64,000 nt of DNA, taken from Salinispora tropica CNB-440 (lineage in GTDB: Bacteria; Actinomycetota; Actinomycetes; Mycobacteriales; Micromonosporaceae). Both the position numbers and the translations under genes were made by a program. Where the stretch lies: positions 1 through 64,000 of the forward strand of contig NC_009380.1 of assembly GCF_000016425.1 (NCBI RefSeq), read 5' to 3'. Below the pieces are notes generated by a model. It saw nothing but the letters and a program-made list of their open reading frames with translations. It was not told where the DNA came from and made no database searches. Below are positions 1-10,078 of this stretch, piece after piece (within the stretch, counting starts at the first letter, position 1; the number at the start of each line of letters is the position of its first letter).

Positions 1-4
1 TTCA

Positions 5-55
5 GGTCGTGTCACGATCCGGGTCGTGTCATGATCCGAACCATGTCATGATCCG
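5..55. repeat. 17-bp tandem repeat, three copies
   Basis: Three consecutive copies of a 17-bp unit start at about 5, 22 and 39, with the shared core TGTCA(C/T)GATCCG. Copies two and three contain the palindrome TCATGA. The spacing is exactly 17 bp and changes are few, so this is a real tandem array. It lies near the window edge and may continue to the left. Function is unknown; a regulator-binding array is one possibility. Confidence 0.75.
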
Positions 56-493
56 GAACACCTTCGCGGCGCCCCCGATCAACGCTGCCCGACGCTGCGG
101 ACAGCAAGCATCCACCACCCTAGCAGAGGGTGAGAGAGCAGCCGCTCCAGCGTACGCAGGGGCACAACGAGCGTCAACGCTCCCACCTGCCGGCCCGGCG
201 CCGGCTGTTCCGACGTTTCCGCTGCTGCCGCCGACGGTCGGCGCACGTCCGCTGTTGATGGCGTCCGGACATCGCTGTTACCGTGCCCGATTGCGGTGAA
301 GGGCTGTTGGCCCGGATCGCGGTGAGTGGCTGTCGGAAGCCCGGGGCCAGTCCGGCTGTGGGTCGCTGCCGGCAGGCAAGACCGAATCGGGCGGTGGATC
401 GTTCGGCAAGGTGACCCGCTTCAGCGCCCGCCCGTACCGGGGGGAGGTCTGACCCACATTCCGTGGGCGGCCACAATCGGTACCCACACAGGC

Positions 494-513
494 TGTGGAT
501 AACTTGTGGACAA
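494..513. promoter_or_regulatory. Two DnaA boxes in dnaA promoter region
   Basis: TGTGGATAA at 494-502 and TGTGGACAA at 505-513 are the reverse complements of the actinobacterial DnaA boxes TTATCCACA and TTGTCCACA. They lie 112-131 bp upstream of the dnaA start. DnaA boxes at this position are known to mediate dnaA autoregulation in other bacteria; that role here is inferred. Confidence 0.8.
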
Positions 514-624
514 GAACCGGTCGGCCAGCCGGGGTGGGAAGCGCCGCGTGAACGCGGCGGGCCCGGGACGGCCGACGGGGAGGACGGCGGCGTCCGGGAA
601 CAGAGGCGAGGGGGTGGCACGACG

Positions 625-2388
625 GTGACGGATACAACCGACCTCGCCGCGGTGTGGACGGCAACGACCGACGAGTTGGCCGACGAGATCGTCTCTGCCC
701 AGCAGCGGGCCTATCTGCGACTGACCCGCCTCCGCGCCATCGTCGAGGACACCGCGCTCGTCTCCGTCCCGGACGCCTTCACCCGAGATGTCATCGAGTC
801 CCGGCTCCGCCCGGCGATCACCGAGGCCCTCACCCGCCGGCTGGGGCGCCCCATCCAGGTGGCGGTCACGGTGCGAGCACCGGAAGACGCCCCCGGCCGC
901 CCGGCCGGCACCATCTACCACAGCGCCCCGAGCCCGGAGACCGGCGCGTTGCCCGGCGACACCACCGACCGCGCCGCGGGAGGGGGCCCGGACGACGGCG
1001 TGGACCACAGGTTCCCGCTGATCCCCGGGCAGGCCCAACCGGAGCGCCGCACTGCGGCGCCCGCTGGTTCGTACGGCGAGCAGACGACGCCGATGTCCCG
1101 GGACAGCCAGGAGCCGTTGTTCAGCTCCGCCTTCGCCGGGCCGCCCCGAGGCGAGCGTCACGATGTTGACGAGCAGGCCCGGCTGGGCCCACCGGTGACC
1201 GAACGCCCGTTCGAGGCCCACTACCGAGCAGAGGGGGCGGACCAGCACGGGGGGCGGGCCCTGCCCCGGGAACTCGGCACCGACAGCGGGCCGGGGAGGG
1301 TGGACCACCGACCGGGTGGCCGCGAGGACCGTCGGCCACCGGCACCCGCCGACGGCGGCGGCAACCGGCTCAACCCGAAGTACATGTTCGAGACGTTCGT
1401 TATCGGTTCGTCGAACCGATTCGCCCACGCGGCTTCGGTGGCGGTCGCCGAGTCACCGGCGAAGGCGTACAACCCGCTGTTCATCTACGGCAGCTCAGGG
1501 CTGGGCAAGACGCACTTGCTGCACGCGATCGGCCACTACGCCACGACGCTCGGCAACGCCAACTCGGTCCGGTACGTCTCGACCGAGGAGTTCACCAACG
1601 ACTTCATCAACTCGCTGCGCGACGACAAGACCAGCGCCTTCCAGCGCCGGTACCGGGACGTCGACATCCTCCTGATCGACGACATCCAGTTCCTGGAGAA
1701 CCGGGAGCGGACGCAGGAGGAGTTCTTCCACACCTTCAACACACTGCACAACGCCAACAAGCAGATCGTGATCACCTCCGACCGGTCGCCGAAGCAGCTG
1801 GCGACTCTGGAGGACCGGCTGCGGACCCGGTTCGAATGGGGCCTACTCGCCGACATCCAGCCGCCAGACCTGGAGACCCGGATCGCGATCCTCCAGAAGA
1901 AAGCCGCCCAGGAACGGCTGTTCGCCCCGCCGGACGTACTGGAGTTCATTGCGTCCCGAGTGTCGAACTCCATCCGAGAACTTGAGGGTGCGCTGATCCG
2001 GGTCACCGCGTTCGCCAGCCTCACCCGGTCATCGGTGGAGTTGTCGCTGGCCGAGGAGGTGCTGCGGGACTTCATTCCGGACGGCACCGGGCCAGAGATC
2101 ACCGCCGACCAGATCATGGTTGCCACCGCCGACTACTTCGGGGTGAGTCTGGAGGACCTGCGCGGGCACTCCCGCTCGCGGGTGCTCGTCAACGCCCGCC
2201 AGGTCGCCATGTACCTGTGCCGGGAGCTCACCGACCTGTCGCTGCCCCGAATCGGACAGGCGTTCGGGGGCCGCGACCACACCACGGTCATGCACGCCGA
2301 CCGCAAGATCCGTCAGCAGATGGCCGAGCGCCGGTCGCTCTACAACCAGATCGCCGAGCTGACCAACCGGATCAAGCAGAACACCTGA
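625..2388 (+). CDS. dnaA: Chromosomal replication initiator protein DnaA
   Basis: DnaA binds boxes in oriC, oligomerises with ATP and opens the duplex. The 587-residue product shows the usual four domains: an N-terminal helicase-interaction domain (about 1-90), a long variable acidic/proline-rich linker (about 95-250), the AAA+ domain with Walker A GSSGLGKT at 289-296 and Walker B LLIDD near 350, and the C-terminal DNA-binding domain with signature GGRDHTTV near 548. The open frame extends upstream to 463, but GTG at 625 is preceded by a purine-rich ribosome site at about 603-613 and begins the conserved N-terminus, so I use it. The long linker is normal for high-GC actinomycetes. It stands alone upstream of oriC. 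Confidence 0.97.
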   Translation: MTDTTDLAAVWTATTDELADEIVSAQQRAYLRLTRLRAIVEDTALVSVPDAFTRDVIESRLRPAITEALTRRLGRPIQVAVTVRAPEDAPGRPAGTIYHSAPSPETGALPGDTTDRAAGGGPDDGVDHRFPLIPGQAQPERRTAAPAGSYGEQTTPMSRDSQEPLFSSAFAGPPRGERHDVDEQARLGPPVTERPFEAHYRAEGADQHGGRALPRELGTDSGPGRVDHRPGGREDRRPPAPADGGGNRLNPKYMFETFVIGSSNRFAHAASVAVAESPAKAYNPLFIYGSSGLGKTHLLHAIGHYATTLGNANSVRYVSTEEFTNDFINSLRDDKTSAFQRRYRDVDILLIDDIQFLENRERTQEEFFHTFNTLHNANKQIVITSDRSPKQLATLEDRLRTRFEWGLLADIQPPDLETRIAILQKKAAQERLFAPPDVLEFIASRVSNSIRELEGALIRVTAFASLTRSSVELSLAEEVLRDFIPDGTGPEITADQIMVATADYFGVSLEDLRGHSRSRVLVNARQVAMYLCRELTDLSLPRIGQAFGGRDHTTVMHADRKIRQQMAERRSLYNQIAELTNRIKQNT

Positions 2389-2526
2389 GCCGTACGCCGC
2401 ACCGCTGAACCGGCGCCGCAGTGGCGTACGCGGTGCTCCACACCCCACCGGACCGGAAAGAGGGGCGCCGGATCGGGGTGGTGGGCCGGATGCGGGTGTC
2501 TGGTCGTCGCCAAGAAGTCCCGCTCG

Positions 2527-2982
2527 TTGTCCACAGCTCCGTTGCGTCGGTGGAGAACACCAGGCCATCAACCCTCTCGTTATCCACAGGTTGTGGATAA
2601 CCCTGGGGGTAGCCCTGTGGATGCTTGGGGAAAACGGTGTCGTTGTCCACCGAGGGCGGGCCGGGTGTGGACAAGTTGTTGAAGGTTCTGGGGATAACCC
2701 GGGTCGAGACGCGAGAGACGATCCACAGGCCTGGGGATGAAGTCCGTGGATAACCGGTGGATAACCGGTGGACAACGGTGGACAGGCTGGGGGTAACTCC
2801 GGCCTGTGGATGGCAGCCCGGGTTTTCCCCCGGCTTCTCCACAGGTAACCCACCGGTGGGTTACCGGTCTGACCTGCGTCAACGCAAGTTCTCCACAGTT
2901 TGCACAGGTGCGACGAAGACGATGAGTTAGATCTCTAAAGACAACAAAAACCAATCATCACCGTTGGACTTCCTGTGGATCG
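2527..2982. other. oriC, DnaA-box-rich replication origin
   Basis: The 762-bp dnaA-dnaN spacer holds a dense DnaA-box cluster. Exact boxes: TTGTCCACA at 2527 (+), TTATCCACA at 2580 (+), TGTGGATAA at 2592 (-), TGTGGACAA at 2666 (-). Near matches: 2616, 2643, 2689, 2745, 2756, 2767, 2777, 2805, 2835, 2889 and 2974. Boxes from 2745 to 2785 are spaced 11 bp apart in one orientation, about one helical turn. A short AT-rich segment at about 2922-2965 follows the array and may be the unwinding element. The dnaA-dnaN location and box density are typical of actinobacterial oriC. Confidence 0.95.
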
Positions 2983-3150
2983 GGCTGTAGACCGCCGCTG
3001 CCGGTCAGCCGCACCTGGACACGCGTGGGGTCGGGCGCACCGCCGATGCCCACGCGCCCTAAGGTGCCAGGGGAACCGGCACGCCCCGGCGGGTCGGCAG
3101 GCAGCGGTCGGCATGAGAGAGTTGGCGCTGACGTTGACGCGGAGGCATTG

Positions 3151-4284
3151 ATGAAGTTCCGAGTAGAGCGCGACGCGCTCGCCGAGGCCGTGGCCTGGAC
3201 CGCGAAAAGCCTGCCGAACCGGCCGTCGGTGCCGGTGCTCGCCGGTGTGCTGCTGCGGGTCACCGACGGCAACCTGCAGGTCTCCGGCTTCGACTACGAG
3301 GTCTCCAGCCAGGTGACCGTCGAGGTGCAGGGGGACGCCGACGGCGCCACCCTGGTCTCCGGCCGGCTCCTCGCCGAGATCACCAAGGCGCTGCCGGCGA
3401 AACCGGTCGACATCGCGGCGGTCGGCGCTCATCTCGAACTCGTCTGCGGCAGCGCCCGCTTCACTCTGCCCACCATGCCGGTCGAGGACTACCCCACCCT
3501 CCCGGAGATGCCGGTCAGCGCTGGCACCATCGACGCCGCCGCGTTCGCCGCCGCCGTTGCCCAGGTAGCCGTGGCAGCCGGCCGGGACGAGACCCTGCCG
3601 ATGATGACCGGCGTCCGGCTGGAGCTCTCCGGCGGCACGTTGGCCATGCTCGCCACCGATCGCTACCGCCTCGCCCTGCGCGAGATCGAGTGGAACCCGG
3701 AAGACCCGGAGATCAGCCTCAACGCGCTGGTACCGGCCCGCACGCTGCATGACACCGCCAAGGCCCTGGGGCCGCTCGGCGGTCAGGTAACCATGGCGCT
3801 CTCCCAGGGAGCGGCGGGTGAGGGCATGATCGGTTTTGTCGGCGGCCCCCGCCGCACCACCAGCCGACTGCTTGACGGCGCCAACTACCCGCCGGTGCGC
3901 TCCCTCTTCCCCGCCACCCAGAACGCGCAGGCCCAGGTCCCGGTCAGCGCGCTCATCGAGGTCGTCAAGCGGGTCGCGCTCGTCGCCGAACGCACCACTC
4001 CGGTGCTGCTGAGCTTCAGCGACGACGGACTGGTGGTCGAGGCCGGTGGCACCGAGGAGGCGCGCGCCAGCGAGGCGATGGAGGCCACCTTCAGCGGTGA
4101 TCCGCTGACCATCGGCTTCAACCCCCAGTACCTGATCGACGGTCTCTCGAACATGGGGACCCAGTTCGCCGTTCTGTCGTTCGTCGACGCCTTCAAGCCG
4201 GCGGTGATTTCTCCCGTCGGCGAGGATGGCGAGGTCGTGCCCGGGTATCGCTACCTCATCATGCCGATCCGCGTTTCCCGCTGA
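3151..4284 (+). CDS. dnaN: DNA polymerase III sliding clamp (beta subunit)
   Basis: The 377-residue product is the ring-shaped clamp that tethers polymerase III to DNA. It begins MKFRVERDALAEAVAW and shows the three repeated clamp domains, ending with the conserved VIMP-like C-terminus (LIMPIRVSR). ATG at 3151 has a GCGGAGG ribosome site about 6 bp upstream and starts the conserved N-terminus; the frame is open further upstream but without family similarity. It sits directly right of oriC and is followed 40 bp later by the gnd-like gene, as in other actinomycetes. Confidence 0.97.
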   Translation: MKFRVERDALAEAVAWTAKSLPNRPSVPVLAGVLLRVTDGNLQVSGFDYEVSSQVTVEVQGDADGATLVSGRLLAEITKALPAKPVDIAAVGAHLELVCGSARFTLPTMPVEDYPTLPEMPVSAGTIDAAAFAAAVAQVAVAAGRDETLPMMTGVRLELSGGTLAMLATDRYRLALREIEWNPEDPEISLNALVPARTLHDTAKALGPLGGQVTMALSQGAAGEGMIGFVGGPRRTTSRLLDGANYPPVRSLFPATQNAQAQVPVSALIEVVKRVALVAERTTPVLLSFSDDGLVVEAGGTEEARASEAMEATFSGDPLTIGFNPQYLIDGLSNMGTQFAVLSFVDAFKPAVISPVGEDGEVVPGYRYLIMPIRVSR

Positions 4285-4324
4285 TCGCACCCGAGACGAA
4301 CCACGACGCACGGAGGTAAGGACA

Positions 4325-5197
4325 ATGCAGCTCGGCCTGGTAGGGCTCGGCCGCATGGGCGGCAACATGCGTGAGCGGCTGCGCGCCGCTGGGCATGAGG
4401 TGATCGGGTACGACAACCAGGCCGAGCTGAGCGACGTCGCGAGCCTGGCGGAGATGGCGAAGAAGCTGGACGCGCCCCGCGCAGTGTGGGTCATGGTCCC
4501 TGCCGCCGTCACCGACGAGACCATCACCAAGCTGGCGGAGGTGCTCGACACCGGCGACATCATCGTTGACGGCGGAAACTCGCGGTTCAGCGACGATGCC
4601 CCGCGCGCCGAGCGGCTGAACGAGCGCGGCATTGGGTACGTCGATGCCGGGGTTTCCGGGGGCGTTTGGGGCCGACAGAACGGGTACGCCCTCATGGTCG
4701 GCGGTGCCAAGGAACACGTTGACCGACTGATGCCGATCTTCGAGGCGCTCAAGCCGGCCGGAGAATTCGGCTTCGTGCACGCCGGGCCGGTCGGTGCCGG
4801 ACACTACGCCAAGATGGTGCACAACGGCGTCGAGTACGGTCTCATGCACGCCTACGCCGAGGGCTACGAACTGCTCGCCAAGTCCGAGCTGGTCACCGAT
4901 GTCCCCGGCGTCTTCAAGTCGTGGCGGGAGGGCACGGTCGTCCGCTCCTGGCTGCTCGACCTCCTCGACCGTGCTCTCGACGAGGACCCGAAGCTGGCCG
5001 AGCTGAGCCCCTACACGGAGGACACCGGCGAGGGTCGGTGGACCGTGGACGAGGCGGTCCGACTCGCTGTTCCGATGAACGTCATCGCCGCCGCGCTCTT
5101 CGCCCGTTTCGCCTCCCGCCAGGACGACTCGCCCGCGATGAAGGCCGTCGCCGCGCTGCGCCAGCAGTTCGGCGGGCACGCCGTTCGCAAGCGCTGA
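4325..5197 (+). CDS. gnd: 6-phosphogluconate dehydrogenase, decarboxylating (short form)
   Basis: Converts 6-phosphogluconate to ribulose 5-phosphate with reduction of NAD(P) in the pentose phosphate pathway. The 290-residue product has the Rossmann dinucleotide motif GLGRMGGNM at residues 5-13, the substrate loop VDGGNSRF near 79-86, and the catalytic helix [14 protein letters not shown] near 160. Length fits the short GndA/YqeC-type enzyme rather than the 470-residue classical form. ATG at 4325 follows GGAGGTAAG at about 4311-4319. Its place between dnaN and recF is a conserved feature of actinomycete origins. Confidence 0.93.
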   Translation: MQLGLVGLGRMGGNMRERLRAAGHEVIGYDNQAELSDVASLAEMAKKLDAPRAVWVMVPAAVTDETITKLAEVLDTGDIIVDGGNSRFSDDAPRAERLNERGIGYVDAGVSGGVWGRQNGYALMVGGAKEHVDRLMPIFEALKPAGEFGFVHAGPVGAGHYAKMVHNGVEYGLMHAYAEGYELLAKSELVTDVPGVFKSWREGTVVRSWLLDLLDRALDEDPKLAELSPYTEDTGEGRWTVDEAVRLAVPMNVIAAALFARFASRQDDSPAMKAVAALRQQFGGHAVRKR

Positions 5198-5213
5198 CCG
5201 GCCCCCACCGCCC

Positions 5214-6347
5214 GTGTACGTTCGCCGGCTGGAACTCGTCGACTTCCGCTCGTACGAGCGGGTCGGCGTGGACCTCGAACCAGGGGCGAACGTCCTGGTC
5301 GGTCCGAACGGGGTCGGCAAGACCAACCTGATCGAGGCGCTCGGCTACGTGGCGACCCTGGACTCCCACCGGGTCGCCACTGACGCCCCGCTGGTCCGGA
5401 TGGGTGCCGCCGCGGGGATCATTCGCTGCGCCGTGGTGCATGAGGGCCGGGAGCTACTGGTCGAGTTGGAGATCGTTCCGGGGCGGGCCAACCGGGCCCG
5501 GCTCGGTCGGTCCCCGGCCCGGCGGGCCCGGGACGTCCTCGGTGCCCTGCGGCTGGTGCTCTTTGCCCCAGAGGACCTGGAACTGGTCCGGGGCGACCCG
5601 GCGCAGCGGCGCCGCTACCTCGACGATCTGCTGGTGCTCCGACAGCCCCGGTACGCCGGGGTGCGGACCGACTACGAGCGGGTGGTCCGGCAGCGGAACG
5701 CCCTGCTGCGCACCGCGTACCTGGCGCGCAAGACCGGTGGCACCCGCGGCGGCGACCTCTCCACGCTCGCGGTCTGGGACGACCACCTCGCGCGGCACGG
5801 CGCCGAGTTGCTCGCGGGTCGGCTCGACCTCGTCGCCGCGCTCGCCCCCCACGTCAACCGGGCGTACGACGCGGTGGCCGCGGGTGCGGGCGCCGCTGGC
5901 ATCGCCTACCGGTCGTCGGTCGAGCTGGCCAGTTCGACCGCGGACCGGGCGGACCTGACCGCGGCGCTGAGCGACGCGCTCGCCGCCGGCCGCACAGCCG
6001 AGATCGAGCGGGGGACCACCCTGGTCGGCCCGCACCGGGACGAGCTCACCCTGACTCTGGGGCCACTGCCCGCGAAGGGGTACGCCAGCCACGGCGAGTC
6101 CTGGTCGTTCGCGCTGGCACTCCGGCTCGCCGGGTACGACCTGCTGCGCGCTGACGGGATCGAGCCGGTGTTGGTGCTGGATGACGTCTTCGCCGAACTG
6201 GACACCGGCCGGCGGGATCGCCTCGCCGAGTTGGTCGGTGACGCGAGCCAACTCCTGGTGACCTGCGCGGTGGAGGAGGATCTCCCCGCGCGTCTGCGCG
6301 GAGCGCGATTCGTTGTCCGCGAGGGAGAGGTACAGCGTGTCGGATGA
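5214..6347 (+). CDS. recF: DNA replication and repair protein RecF
   Basis: RecF loads RecA at single-strand gaps and acts in recombinational repair. The 377-residue product is an SMC-like ATPase: Walker [15 protein letters not shown] near residues 30-43, and a C-terminal Walker [12 protein letters not shown] near 320. The GTG start at 5214 directly begins the conserved [14 protein letters not shown]. It starts 17 bp after gnd and overlaps the next gene by 11 bp, so gnd, recF and the DUF721 gene are likely co-transcribed. Confidence 0.95.
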   Translation: MYVRRLELVDFRSYERVGVDLEPGANVLVGPNGVGKTNLIEALGYVATLDSHRVATDAPLVRMGAAAGIIRCAVVHEGRELLVELEIVPGRANRARLGRSPARRARDVLGALRLVLFAPEDLELVRGDPAQRRRYLDDLLVLRQPRYAGVRTDYERVVRQRNALLRTAYLARKTGGTRGGDLSTLAVWDDHLARHGAELLAGRLDLVAALAPHVNRAYDAVAAGAGAAGIAYRSSVELASSTADRADLTAALSDALAAGRTAEIERGTTLVGPHRDELTLTLGPLPAKGYASHGESWSFALALRLAGYDLLRADGIEPVLVLDDVFAELDTGRRDRLAELVGDASQLLVTCAVEEDLPARLRGARFVVREGEVQRVG

Positions 6348-6933
6348 GGTGGTGCCCGCCGCCGGACCCCGCGGGGGGTCGGCGACCGGCGCGGACGGGT
6401 CTGCCCCGGCGGCTACTGGCGGGGCCGAAGAACCGGCCGGGCCGCAACTCGCACGGGCCGTGCTGGATGCGGCGAAGGCTCGGCGTCAGGCGGCGCAGCC
6501 GCAACGGCGCAGCCGCAACGGTGGGGCGAGCGGTGGGGGGCGACGGCCGCGGGGCTACTCCGGCCCGGGGCCGGATCCGCGCGACCCGCAGCCGCTCGGC
6601 GCGGTACTGGACCGGCTGGTGAAGGCCCGGGGCTGGCAACAACCGGCGGCCGAAGCGACGGTCTTTGGCGCCTGGGAACGGGTGGTCGGCCCGGACGTGG
6701 CCCAGCACAGCCGGCCGGTAAAGCTGGACGGTGGTGAGCTGACCGTGGAGGCACGCTCGACCGCCTGGGCCACCCAGCTCCGGCTGCTCGCCGGCTCGCT
6801 GCTGCAACAGATCGCCCGCGAGGTGGGCCACAACGTCGTACGCCGACTACACATCCACGGTCCGGCCGCGCCGTCCTGGTCGCGTGGCCCTCGTCGGGTG
6901 CGGGGCCGCGGCCCCCGGGACACCTACGGCTGA
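6337..6933 (+). CDS. DUF721 / DciA-like protein
   Basis: The 198-residue product has a low-complexity Arg/Gly/Ala-rich N-terminus (1-85) and a C-terminal DUF721 domain (about 88-180) with the [13 protein letters not shown] and [13 protein letters not shown] segments typical of the family. DciA-type DUF721 proteins act as ancestral loaders of the DnaB helicase; assignment of that role here is by family. The gene lies directly after recF, as in mycobacteria and streptomycetes. GTG at 6337 has a GGGAGAGG ribosome site at 6323-6330 and overlaps the recF end by 11 bp. Confidence 0.85.
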   Translation: MSDEVVPAAGPRGGSATGADGSAPAATGGAEEPAGPQLARAVLDAAKARRQAAQPQRRSRNGGASGGGRRPRGYSGPGPDPRDPQPLGAVLDRLVKARGWQQPAAEATVFGAWERVVGPDVAQHSRPVKLDGGELTVEARSTAWATQLRLLAGSLLQQIAREVGHNVVRRLHIHGPAAPSWSRGPRRVRGRGPRDTYG

Positions 6934-7505
6934 ACGGCCCGGCGGGGTGCCACCGACTCGGCGTAGACCGCGAAGCCCCGCTCGGCGCAGCGGCGGTAGA
7001 ACGCGGCGAGTACGCTCAGCTCCGCGCAGGTGAAGGTCCACTGCGGCGGATCCCCGCTTTCGTCGCGGAGCCGGTCCAGCCGGCTGTCCAGCCAGCGCAG
7101 CTGCTGTTCGGCCAGGCGTCCGTCGCCGAGTAACGCGCGGAGCACCTCGCTGACGGTGTCGAAGGTGACCGCCTCCCCGACTGCTCGATGCCGGGCCACG
7201 AACCGCTCGACTCCGTCGGCGATCCACCCGCAGCCGTCCGGGTCGATCACCGGGTCCTCGTCTTCCGCCGAGTGATCTGTGGCGTAGAGCACATTCTCCA
7301 AGCCGAGGATCAGATCGACCAGTTCGGTGTACGCGGTCGCCCGGACCGTGCCGGTCTTGGCGATCAGTTCGGCGAGCGCGGCCGTCGGCGCGGAGATCTG
7401 CGGCATGTCGACGATCTCGCCGAAGTCCACGAACTCGGCCGGCGCGACCGGGTCGTAGAAGCGGCCGGTCCGCGGCCAGTTCACCACGACGTTATCCAGC
7501 CCCAT
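6924..7505 (-). CDS. Conserved hypothetical protein
   Basis: I do not recognise a named domain in this 193-residue acidic, soluble protein (start MGLDNVVVNWPRTGRFYDP). It has no membrane segment or signal peptide. It is rich in Glu/Asp and ends with a cysteine-containing stretch (FTCAELSVLAAFYRRCAERG). Coding quality is good and the frame is free of breaks. It is transcribed convergently to the DUF721 gene and overlaps its 3' end by 10 bp, so the two transcripts are antisense at their ends. A GAGGTGACACC ribosome site precedes the ATG on the minus strand. Confidence 0.75.
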   Translation of the reverse strand: MGLDNVVVNWPRTGRFYDPVAPAEFVDFGEIVDMPQISAPTAALAELIAKTGTVRATAYTELVDLILGLENVLYATDHSAEDEDPVIDPDGCGWIADGVERFVARHRAVGEAVTFDTVSEVLRALLGDGRLAEQQLRWLDSRLDRLRDESGDPPQWTFTCAELSVLAAFYRRCAERGFAVYAESVAPRRAVQP

Positions 7506-8000
7506 CTGGTGTCACCTCTCAAGCCATGTCCGTACGAACGGGTCGATCGTCCGGTTCCAGCCGGCAAAGATCAAGCCGGTGTTCATCGCGGCATGGGACA
7601 CACCGGACCTCGGGGTCGCCGCCGGCTGGTGCGAGCCTACGGCCGGCTCGGTGCGCGTGGGGGGAGTCGTGGACGGAGCAGTCGGCCGGCTATGAAGGTC
7701 TCAGCCGCCGCGGAAGGGGTGCCGAGTGGTGGTTCTGTCGTCGACGCCCAGTAGGATTGGCCGGAGACGAAGACCCGGTGCGGAGCGATGAAACCCGGGG
7801 CCGGCCCGGGCCCGAGATCATCGTCCCACATCAGGTCGAGCCGATCGCGATCCGCGGGCAACCGCGGCGGCCGGCGCGTTCGACCCCCAGCCCGGATGAC
7901 TCTCCGGTGCCGGTCCGCGCGCCCGACGTCGCGTCCTGTCCGCCGAACCCCGCGACCGGTCGTGCCAAATGGCGTGGCCGACGCGAGAAAGTGGCCGAGG
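7506..8000. other. Gene-free leader region of gyrB
   Basis: About 495 bp between the divergent hypothetical gene and gyrB. I see no convincing gene. It must hold the promoters for both. A TAGGAT hexamer at 7752-7757 resembles a -10 element and would give a gyrB leader of roughly 240 nt, but no matching -35 stands out. Confidence 0.5.
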
Positions 8001-9947
8001 GTGGCAGCGCAGGACAAGCAGGAGTACGGCGCCGAGTCGATCACCGTCCTCGAAGGGCTGGAGGCGGTCCGCAAGCGCCCCGGTATGTACATCGGGTCCA
8101 CCGGCGAACGCGGTCTGCACCACCTGGTGTGGGAGGTCGTGGACAACGCGGTGGATGAGGCGCTGGCCGGGCACTGCGACACCATTGACGTGGTGCTGCT
8201 CGCCGACGGCGGGGTTCGGGTCACTGATAACGGCCGTGGTTTCCCGGTCGACCCGCATCCGAAGCTCAAGAAGCCGGGCGTCGAGGTGGCACTGACCGTG
8301 CTGCACGCCGGCGGAAAGTTCGACGGCAAGGCGTACGCCGTCTCCGGTGGCCTGCACGGCGTCGGGGTGTCGGTCGTGAACGCCCTCTCCACCCGGATGG
8401 CCGTCGAGATCCAGAAGGACGGCTACGTCTGGCGGCAGTCGTACACGGACTCGAAGCCGACGCCGTTGGAGAAGGGTGAGTCGACCGACGCCACCGGCTC
8501 GGCGGTCTCCTTCTGGCCCGATCCCAGGGTCTTCGAGACGGTTGCCTTCGACTTCCAGACCATCTACCGCCGGCTCCAGGAGATGGCCTTCCTCAACCGC
8601 GGTCTCACCATCCACTTCCTCGACGAGCGAGTCGACGAGGGCGACGATGGCAAGATGCGGGAGGTCACCTTCTGCTACCAGGGTGGCATCGCCGACTTCG
8701 TCCGGCACCTCAACGCTTCGAAGACCTCGATTCACAAGTCGGTGGTCGAGTTCGGCACCGAGGAAGACGGCATGTCGGTCGAGATCGCCATGCAGTGGAA
8801 CGAGTCGTATGGCGAGTCGGTCTACACCTTCGCCAACAACATCAACACGCATGAGGGCGGCACCCACGAGGAAGGCTTCCGATCGGCGCTGACCAGTGTC
8901 ATCAACCGGTACGGTGCGGAGAAGCGGCTGCTCAAGAGTGACGAGAAGCTCTCGGGGGAGGATATCCGGGAGGGACTGGCGGCGATCATCTCGGTGAAGC
9001 TGACCAACCCGCAGTTCGAGGGGCAGACCAAGACCAAGCTGGGCAACACGCCGGTCAAGAGTTTCGTGCAGCGGGTCTGCAACGAGTGGCTGGTTGACTG
9101 GCTGGACCGTAACCCGGCCGAGGCGAAGGTCATCATCACCAAGGCATCCCAGGCGGCACGTGCCCGGGTCGCCGCCCAGCAGGCCCGTAAGTTGGCCCGC
9201 CGTAAGTCGCTGCTGGAGTCCGGCTCGATGCCGGGTAAGTTGGCCGACTGCCAGTCGACCGATCCCCGCGAGTGCGAGGTCTTCATCGTTGAGGGCGACT
9301 CGGCGGGCGGCTCCGCCAAGCAGGGACGCGACCCGCGGACGCAGGCGATCCTGCCGATCCGCGGCAAGATCCTCAATGTGGAGAAGGCGCGGATCGACCG
9401 GGTCCTGAAGAACAACGAGGTCCAGGCGCTGATCACCGCGCTCGGCACCGGCATCCACGACGACTTCGACATCGAGAAGCTGCGGTACCACAAGATTGTG
9501 TTGATGGCCGACGCGGATGTCGACGGTCAGCACATCCAGACGTTGTTGCTGACTCTGCTCTTCCGCTTCATGCGACCACTGGTCGAGTTGGGGCACGTCT
9601 ACCTGGCCGCCCCGCCGCTCTACAAGATCAAGTGGAATCGGAAGGGGGACGATGCGCAGTACGCTTACTCCGACCGAGAGCGGGATGGGTTGATCGCCCT
9701 GCGGCAGCAGAAGAAGCCCAACGCCAAGCCGGACGACATCCAGCGGTTCAAGGGGCTCGGCGAGATGAACTATCCCGAGCTTTGGGAGACCACGATGAAC
9801 CCGGCTACGCGTACCCTGCGGCAGGTCACGCTCGACGACGCGGCGACCGCGGACGAGCTGTTCAGCGTGCTGATGGGGGAGGATGTCGAGGCTCGTCGCT
9901 CGTTTATCCAGCGTAATGCCAAGGACGTGCGGTTCCTGGACATCTGA
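8001..9947 (+). CDS. gyrB: DNA gyrase subunit B
   Basis: ATPase subunit of gyrase, which introduces negative supercoils with GyrA. The 648-residue product has the GHKL ATPase features [12 protein letters not shown] near 50 and [15 protein letters not shown] near 115, then the transducer domain, and the TOPRIM domain with [14 protein letters not shown] near 431 and DADVDGQHI near 507. GTG at 8001 begins [13 protein letters not shown]; another in-frame GTG at 7974 is possible, and neither has a strong ribosome site, so the start is uncertain by nine codons. It is followed by gyrA after 131 bp. Confidence 0.96.
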   Translation: MAAQDKQEYGAESITVLEGLEAVRKRPGMYIGSTGERGLHHLVWEVVDNAVDEALAGHCDTIDVVLLADGGVRVTDNGRGFPVDPHPKLKKPGVEVALTVLHAGGKFDGKAYAVSGGLHGVGVSVVNALSTRMAVEIQKDGYVWRQSYTDSKPTPLEKGESTDATGSAVSFWPDPRVFETVAFDFQTIYRRLQEMAFLNRGLTIHFLDERVDEGDDGKMREVTFCYQGGIADFVRHLNASKTSIHKSVVEFGTEEDGMSVEIAMQWNESYGESVYTFANNINTHEGGTHEEGFRSALTSVINRYGAEKRLLKSDEKLSGEDIREGLAAIISVKLTNPQFEGQTKTKLGNTPVKSFVQRVCNEWLVDWLDRNPAEAKVIITKASQAARARVAAQQARKLARRKSLLESGSMPGKLADCQSTDPRECEVFIVEGDSAGGSAKQGRDPRTQAILPIRGKILNVEKARIDRVLKNNEVQALITALGTGIHDDFDIEKLRYHKIVLMADADVDGQHIQTLLLTLLFRFMRPLVELGHVYLAAPPLYKIKWNRKGDDAQYAYSDRERDGLIALRQQKKPNAKPDDIQRFKGLGEMNYPELWETTMNPATRTLRQVTLDDAATADELFSVLMGEDVEARRSFIQRNAKDVRFLDI

Positions 9948-9989
9948 GCCACTCGGGTCCGGCCGGCCCATCGTCGACGCGACCCTGGC

Positions 9990-10041
9990 GAATCCACAGG
10001 GTTATCCACAGCCAGGCCGGTTTCCACAGCGGTTATCCACA
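9990..10041. promoter_or_regulatory. DnaA-box cluster between gyrB and gyrA
   Basis: Two exact TTATCCACA boxes at 10002-10010 and 10033-10041, both on the plus strand, plus two degenerate TCCACA boxes at 9990-9998 and 10020-10028. The four elements share one orientation inside 52 bp and sit 38-89 bp upstream of the gyrA start. They look like the boxes in oriC. A role in controlling gyrA or in titrating DnaA is inferred. Confidence 0.75.
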
Positions 10042-10078
10042 GCACAAAAGCGACTCTGAGTCTGATAAGGGTTAACAA

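Larger units (their letters stand above)
1..624. other. Gene-free stretch upstream of dnaA
   Basis: I see no convincing gene here. The left end carries a 17-bp tandem repeat and the right part carries the dnaA promoter region with two DnaA boxes. In actinobacteria rpmH normally lies divergently to the left of dnaA, so this is probably the rpmH-dnaA spacer, although rpmH itself is not inside the window. Open frames on either strand look like GC-driven noise. Confidence 0.7.

Noticed and set aside
463-624. Upstream extension of dnaA to an ATG at 463
   Set aside because: It would run through the DnaA boxes' downstream region, has no family similarity, and a ribosome site precedes GTG 625.
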